Shown here piece by piece: positions 60,701-64,000 of a DNA stretch of 64,000 bases (position 1 is the first letter of the stretch; each line of letters opens with the position of its first letter). Below the pieces are notes generated by a model. It was not told where the DNA came from, made no database searches, and saw only the letters and a program-made list of their open reading frames with translations. Source of the DNA: JANQQN01 sp964519665 (GTDB taxonomy: Bacteria; Myxococcota; Kuafuiibacteriia; Kuafuiibacteriales; Kuafuiibacteriaceae); NCBI GenBank assembly GCA_964519665.1, contig CAZFIV010000006.1, forward strand, positions 1 through 64,000, written 5' to 3'. The position numbers were made by a program, and so were the translations under genes.

Positions 60701-63349
60701 GCCGACCAGTCACGACCTATCGTTCGAGGAGTCGTCGAGGACCACGGGCGCCCCGCTCACGTCCTCGCTACCGCCTGTTCGTTCGACGAGCTCGGGACGG
60801 CCCTGAAGGAGCTCGAGCCGGCTCTGTCGAGTCTACCGGACACCGAACCGGCTCTGGTCGAGCTGTACACCGTGAGCCACGACCGCACCGACCCGCCTGA
60901 CGCGGTGGCTCAACAGATCCAAAGCGTGGTGGTCGGCGCGTCGCGCGCGATTCATCGAGCGTCGGTTGCGCTGATCCGGCCTGGCGAGCCGCCGACCACG
61001 GATTACTTCACATTTGCCCGGACCGAGATGGGCTTCACTGAGCTTCAGGCCCTCCGGGGTATTCACCCAATGGTCGCCGAGCGGCTTCATCTGTGGCGTC
61101 TCGAGAAGTTCGAGACCAAACCTTTGCGGATCTCCGACGACATCTTTCTGTTCCACGCGGTCGCCCGCGACAACCCGAAGGACGAGCGTCTGGTCGGCAT
61201 CGTCGAAGTTCGCGACATGACCCCGATCCTCGACGACAAGGGTCGCGTCGCCGAGATTCCGGGCCTCGAACGGCTCTACCTCGACGTGCTATCGAACATT
61301 CGGGATTTCCAAGCGCGGCGGGAGTCGCGCCGACGTTTGCCGTGGAATCGAGTGGTGCTGTTGGTGCGGCCGACCGTTTCCCTCTCCATGGGCACCATTC
61401 AAGAGATCGCCCACCGGCTCGAGTCCGCCGGGCGCAACCTGGGTCTCGAGAAGGTGCAGGCCTACCTGCATCTTCTCGATCCCGAAACCCAAGCGGTGCA
61501 AAGCAAGCTCATCGAGGTCGCCAATCGAAGCGGCACCGGCCTCGAGATCCAGGTCAGCGAACCCAAGGACGAGCCTATCGAGCCGCTGAGCCCCTATGCA
61601 CAGAAGGTCGTCCGGCTGCGACGACTCGGTCTCGCGTACCCCTATGAGATCATCCGGATGATGACGCCGCCAAAGGCTGGGCCCAGCGGCACCGGCTTTC
61701 CCCCCGGCGACTTCGAGGAATACGATCTCGACGAGACCGGACAGCTCGTTTCCATCAGTCGGGCCCCGGGAGCGAACAAGGCCAATGTGGTCCTCGGCGT
61801 CATCACGAACTACACCAGCAAGTATCCCGAAGGCATCAAGCGCGTCATTTGCTTCGGCGACGGCAGCCGCTCCATGGGGTCCCTCGCGGAACCGGAGTGT
61901 AGCCGCATCAACCTGGGCATCGACCTCGCGGCTCGAATGAAGGTGCCCTTCGAGTGGTTCGCGGTATCATCGGGAGCCAAGATTTCCATGGACGTGGGTA
62001 CGGAGGGCCTCGACTGGGTCGCCCGCACCCTTCGCAAGCTCGTCGAGTTCACCCAAGCCGGAGGCGAGGTCAACATCATCGTGCCCGGCATCAACGTCGG
62101 TGGCCAATCGTACTGGAACGCCGAAGGCACGATGCTGATGCACACTCGAGGCATCCTGATCATGACCCCGACCGCGGCCATGGTGCTGACGGGCAAAAAA
62201 GCCCTCGATTACTCCGGTGGCGTTTCGGCGGAAGACAACGTCGGCATCGGCGGAGTCGAGCGCATCATGGGGTACAACGGTCAGGCCCAATACGTCGCCC
62301 AAGACGTTGCCGACGCCTGCCGCATCCTCATGCGGTACTACGAGCACAGCTATGTGGTCCCCGGCGAGCGGTGGCCGCGGCGCGCCCCCACCACCGACTC
62401 GATCGACCGAAACGTGTGCGACATGGCGCATCCGCCGGTCGACGGTGTCGACTTCAAGACGATCGGGGAGATCTTCTCGAACGAAAGCAACCCCGGCCGG
62501 AAGAAGCCATTCGATGTACGAGCGGTGATGCGCGCGACGATCGACGCGGACCACGAGCCGCTCGAACGCTGGAAGATGATGCGCCTGGCCGAGACGGGCG
62601 TCATTTGGGACGCCCACCTCGGAGGTATCCCGGTGACCATGATCGGCATCGAGTGTCGTCCTCTGACCAGGCTCGGTTTCGTCCCTGGAGACGGTCCCGA
62701 CGTGTGGACCGGCGGGACCCTCTTTCCCCGCTCATCGAAGAAGGTCGCCCGCGCTATCAACGCGGCGAGCAACAATCGGCCGGTGGTCGTCCTGGCGAAT
62801 CTGTCCGGCTTCGATGGTTCCCCGGAATCGATGCGCGAATGGCAGCTGGAGTACGGCGCAGAGATCGGTCGCGCCGTCATCAACTTCCGGGGCCCCATCG
62901 TATTCTGTGTGATCTCTCGATACCACGGCGGCGCCTACGTCGTCTTCTCGTGCACCCTCAACGAGAACCTCCAGGTGGCCGCGATCGAGGGCTCGTATGC
63001 ATCGGTGATCGGCGGTGCCCCGGCGGCAGCGGTGGTCTTCCCGCGGGAGGTCAACGCCAACACTCTGGCCGACCCTCGAGTCAAAGACGCCCAGGCCGAA
63101 CTGCGCGCGGCCAAAGACGACGTCGCCCGGGCGCGCGCCCGGGCCGCCTACGACCGCGTGTACCACGAGGTCTACACCGAGAAGCAAGGTGAGATGGCCG
63201 ACTACTTCGACAGCGTGCACAGCGTTCAGCGAGCCAAGGACGTCGGATCGCTTCATGACATCGTGCCCGCGGGCCGCCTCCGCCCGTGGCTCATCGAGGC
63301 GGTCGAGGCCGGTATGAAGCGCGAGGAAGCGAGGCCGGCCACGCCCTGA
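57791..63349 (+). CDS. Single-chain acetyl/acyl-CoA carboxylase (biotin carboxylase-BCCP-central-carboxyltransferase)
   Basis: Start at ATG 57791, with gggag six bases upstream; 1852 residues. Order is biotin carboxylase (about 5-460; MVKASAGGGGRG ATP loop, FMEMNTRLQVEHPVTE), a linker, a biotin carrier with EAMKMEM and biotinyl Lys629, a central part (about 700-1260) unlike bacterial subunits, and a carboxyltransferase (about 1265-1840; SPYAQKVV...YPYEIIRMM, GINVGGQSYWNAEG and SGGVSAEDNVGIGG). This is the order of eukaryotic ACC, not the usual separate AccA/B/C/D. It would carboxylate acetyl-CoA or another acyl-CoA using biotin. It stands alone with a terminator after it. Confidence 0.93.
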   Translation: MELAFRRIAIVNRGEPAMRLLHAVRELNQQHGWHIQTIALYTDPDRRAMFVREADDRHYLGEATFIDPADQQRKSTYLNYERLKQALIETRADAVWVGWGFVAEHAAFVELCDSLGINFIGPSAAVMHKMGDKIASKRIAESANVPVTPWSKGPVESVEEARRVCDELGYPVMVKASAGGGGRGIRRVKTPEDLAERFESAKSEALKAFGDGTVFIETMVVGARHIEVQVVADKHGTAWAVGVRDCTVQRRNQKVIEEAPSPALTEEEDEEVRTAAARLASQAGYYNAGTVECLFDPNTRQFFFMEMNTRLQVEHPVTEQTTGLDLVKMQLHVASGGRLEGDPPPRLGHAIEVRLNAEDPDNAFAPAPGRVELFDVPIGPGIRVDSGVSQGDVVPPDFDSMIAKIIAHGRDRGEAMGRLRRALLESSIVIRGGSSNKAFLLELLSHPAVVASEYDIGWLDRLTEDGRPTHRPLADIALIRAGIEVYEQELTADTGRFFAGAARGRPVVESQVGHAVELAYGGQRYELSVFKLAPAKYRVRVDTRSIEVHLDAIGDFAGFLTVAGMRYRVLAVVDGPTHLVEVEGMPYRISLDEGGMLRAPSPAIVLSIRVEPGQVVQAGDPLLTLEAMKMEMVISAPFDGRVRTVEVLKSQQVAPGAPLVMVDPEGESNTQNTSERVVFRGDLEYAEQSTAHDQCRQLLTDIERLLLGYDVDASTAKQVRTRRAAICGQLPPDDRDLFAEENRLLRVFADLLPLFKSESGDDLVTAEEYLQTYLRSIEARGDRLPSTFVDKLSAALSHYGIDDLTRSRQLEEALFFLYKARGRLGLSAEVVFDLLERRLQHAEAIRPLATPELRSLLEGLVEETHSRFPSLNDLARELRYVLYDRPRFEQARSELYGRMLERLDELTKAQLADDDATRQQQLAELVECPQPLVPLLAPSLAEVGAGRRLAAEVLLRRYYRTRGIERVQVVADQSRPIVRGVVEDHGRPAHVLATACSFDELGTALKELEPALSSLPDTEPALVELYTVSHDRTDPPDAVAQQIQSVVVGASRAIHRASVALIRPGEPPTTDYFTFARTEMGFTELQALRGIHPMVAERLHLWRLEKFETKPLRISDDIFLFHAVARDNPKDERLVGIVEVRDMTPILDDKGRVAEIPGLERLYLDVLSNIRDFQARRESRRRLPWNRVVLLVRPTVSLSMGTIQEIAHRLESAGRNLGLEKVQAYLHLLDPETQAVQSKLIEVANRSGTGLEIQVSEPKDEPIEPLSPYAQKVVRLRRLGLAYPYEIIRMMTPPKAGPSGTGFPPGDFEEYDLDETGQLVSISRAPGANKANVVLGVITNYTSKYPEGIKRVICFGDGSRSMGSLAEPECSRINLGIDLAARMKVPFEWFAVSSGAKISMDVGTEGLDWVARTLRKLVEFTQAGGEVNIIVPGINVGGQSYWNAEGTMLMHTRGILIMTPTAAMVLTGKKALDYSGGVSAEDNVGIGGVERIMGYNGQAQYVAQDVADACRILMRYYEHSYVVPGERWPRRAPTTDSIDRNVCDMAHPPVDGVDFKTIGEIFSNESNPGRKKPFDVRAVMRATIDADHEPLERWKMMRLAETGVIWDAHLGGIPVTMIGIECRPLTRLGFVPGDGPDVWTGGTLFPRSSKKVARAINAASNNRPVVVLANLSGFDGSPESMREWQLEYGAEIGRAVINFRGPIVFCVISRYHGGAYVVFSCTLNENLQVAAIEGSYASVIGGAPAAAVVFPREVNANTLADPRVKDAQAELRAAKDDVARARARAAYDRVYHEVYTEKQGEMADYFDSVHSVQRAKDVGSLHDIVPAGRLRPWLIEAVEAGMKREEARPATP

Positions 63350-63373
63350 CCGGCCGACGCCGAGTCCTTTCAT

Positions 63374-63405
63374 CGGCGGGCGGGCCCTTTTCGGTCCGCC
63401 CGCCG
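63374..63405 (+). terminator. Strong hairpin after the carboxylase gene
   Basis: cggcgggcgg (63374-63383) pairs perfectly with ccgcccgccg (63396-63405); further inner pairs bring the loop to about six bases (cttttc). The stem begins 25 bases after the carboxylase stop. No long T-run follows, but the stem is strong enough to stop or slow transcription. Confidence 0.65.
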
Positions 63406-63482
63406 TCGATCCGATCAGTTACGTCTTCGGAAGCTCTGGTTACCTTCTTCTCAATATCCGGCGCTGCGGCAGCCCTTCGGTG

Positions 63483-63497
63483 TGGCACAGCTATTGC
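63483..63497 (+). promoter_or_regulatory. Sigma-54 (-24/-12) promoter of hypC
   Basis: tggcac (63483-63488) and ttgc (63494-63497) match the sigma-54 consensus, with GG and GC separated by exactly ten bases. Start of transcription would fall near 63509, about three bases before the hypC ATG. Sigma-54 control of hyp genes is known in enterobacteria. Confidence 0.6.
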
Positions 63498-63512
63498 GAA
63501 TCCGTATTCGCA
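63495..63512. promoter_or_regulatory. Palindrome overlapping -12 box and hypC start
   Basis: tgcgaat (63495-63501) and attcgca (63506-63512) form a perfect seven-base inverted repeat over a four-base centre. It covers the end of the -12 box, the predicted transcript start and the A of the ATG, so a bound protein or the hairpin could block expression. Confidence 0.5.
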
Positions 63513-63769
63513 TGTGTTTGGGCGTGCCGATGCAGATCGTCGAGATCCGAGGCTTTCAGGCGCGCTGCGAGGCCAAGGGCATCGTACGCCAGGTCAGCCT
63601 CCTGATGCTGCAGCACGAGCCGCCGCAGGTCGGTGACCACGTATTGGTCCATATCGGCTACGCGATTCAGAAGCTCGCACCAGAAGAAGCAGCGGAGACA
63701 TGGCGCTTCCTGGATGCGGTGCTCGCTGCGGACGAGAACGCGCCGCCGGCCGGAGCCCCCGATGCATGA
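63512..63769 (+). CDS. hypC: HypC/HupF hydrogenase maturation chaperone
   Basis: Start at ATG 63512 (the frame opens earlier, but the family always begins MCLGVP); 85 residues. Cys2 in MCLGVP is the conserved iron/ligand-binding residue, followed by VRQVSLLML and VGDHVLVHIGYAIQKL, the OB-fold core. HypC with HypD carries the Fe(CN)2CO centre of NiFe-hydrogenases. There is no visible Shine-Dalgarno; with the predicted transcript start three bases ahead, leaderless translation is possible. It overlaps hypA by eight bases. Confidence 0.95.
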   Translation: MCLGVPMQIVEIRGFQARCEAKGIVRQVSLLMLQHEPPQVGDHVLVHIGYAIQKLAPEEAAETWRFLDAVLAADENAPPAGAPDA

Positions 63770-64000
63770 GCTGTCGATCTGCATGTCGTTGCTTCAGCAA
63801 GTCGACGCGGTTCGCCGAGCGCACCCCGGGACCCACGTCACCACCATTCGGGTCGCGATCGGTCCGTTGTCCGGGATCGTCGGCGAGCTGCTGGCGACCG
63901 CCTATGAAGTCTGCGTGGTCGGGACGGCCCTCGAGGGAGCAAAACTGGAGTTAACGAAGCTCCCGGTGCGTATTCGATGTTGCGAGTGCAACCATAAGGC
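63762..64000 (+). CDS. hypA: HypA/HybF nickel chaperone (partial)
   Basis: Starts at ATG 63762 within the end of hypC; 79 residues before the window ends. MHELSICMSLL has the conserved nickel-binding MHE, and RCCECNHK begins the zinc site. HypA with HypB inserts nickel into NiFe-hydrogenase. The rest of the zinc finger and the probable hypB lie beyond the edge. Confidence 0.95.
   Translation, partial: MHELSICMSLLQQVDAVRRAHPGTHVTTIRVAIGPLSGIVGELLATAYEVCVVGTALEGAKLELTKLPVRIRCCECNHK

Overview
The window is about 64 kb of GC-rich bacterial chromosome. It looks most like a member of the Myxococcota or a related deltaproteobacterial lineage. The pointers are many surface lipoproteins, a Cys-rich secreted metalloprotease with a MYXO-CTERM-like tail, FHA and TPR proteins, a PilT-type ATPase, an NtrC-type regulator, a sigma-54-like promoter and a single-chain acetyl-CoA-carboxylase-like protein of eukaryotic domain order. 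This placement is an inference from gene content. I see no rRNA, tRNA, CRISPR array, insertion sequence or phage genes, so the region reads as ordinary chromosome.

Layout. 1-9.1 kb: a partial proline-tailed membrane protein, pspA with a beta-propeller lipoprotein, a Ca2+-type P-ATPase, a DUF420 membrane protein and an FHA/TPR protein. 9.2-21.4 kb: surface polysaccharide genes in three blocks. A forward operon holds the ABC exporter (wzm, wzt), a DegT aminotransferase and two glycosyltransferases. A reverse operon holds a degenerate nucleotidyltransferase, rmlA, a methyltransferase, a DsbA/FrnE protein and a SlyX-like protein. A second forward operon holds two glycosyltransferases and a polyprenyl-phosphate sugar-1-phosphate transferase. 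21.4-30 kb: a giant TPR protein, an ExeA-type ATPase, trpS, clpS and clpA.

30.4-37.3 kb, all reverse: an MscS channel, a VKOR-DsbA fusion joined to an RluA pseudouridine synthase, a lipid-kinase family protein and an NtrC-like regulator that has lost its ATPase motifs. 37.9-40.2 kb, forward: an Smr-domain protein, an extended undecaprenol/diacylglycerol kinase and a haloacid dehalogenase-like hydrolase. 40.2-51.7 kb, reverse: an apparently inactive P-type ATPase relative, a small lipoprotein, a matrixin-type protease, then an envelope cluster (LPP20-like, COG3014-like and LpoB-like lipoproteins, an HtrA-type protease and two more LPP20-like proteins). 52.2-64 kb: murI, a UbiA-family prenyltransferase, a PilT-like ATPase divergent from a 5'-3' exonuclease, the single-chain carboxylase, and hypC-hypA running off the edge behind a sigma-54-like promoter.

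Envelope biogenesis is the main theme: polysaccharide export, undecaprenyl lipid recycling, peptidoglycan precursor supply and synthase activation, oxidative folding and periplasmic proteolysis. Four proteins keep a recognisable enzyme fold but have lost key catalytic motifs or diverged strongly (nucleotidyltransferase, NtrC AAA+, P-type ATPase, and the duplicated N-domain of the PilT-like protein). The best leads are the single-chain carboxylase, the pseudo-enzymes, the LPP20/LpoB cluster and the hypC control region.
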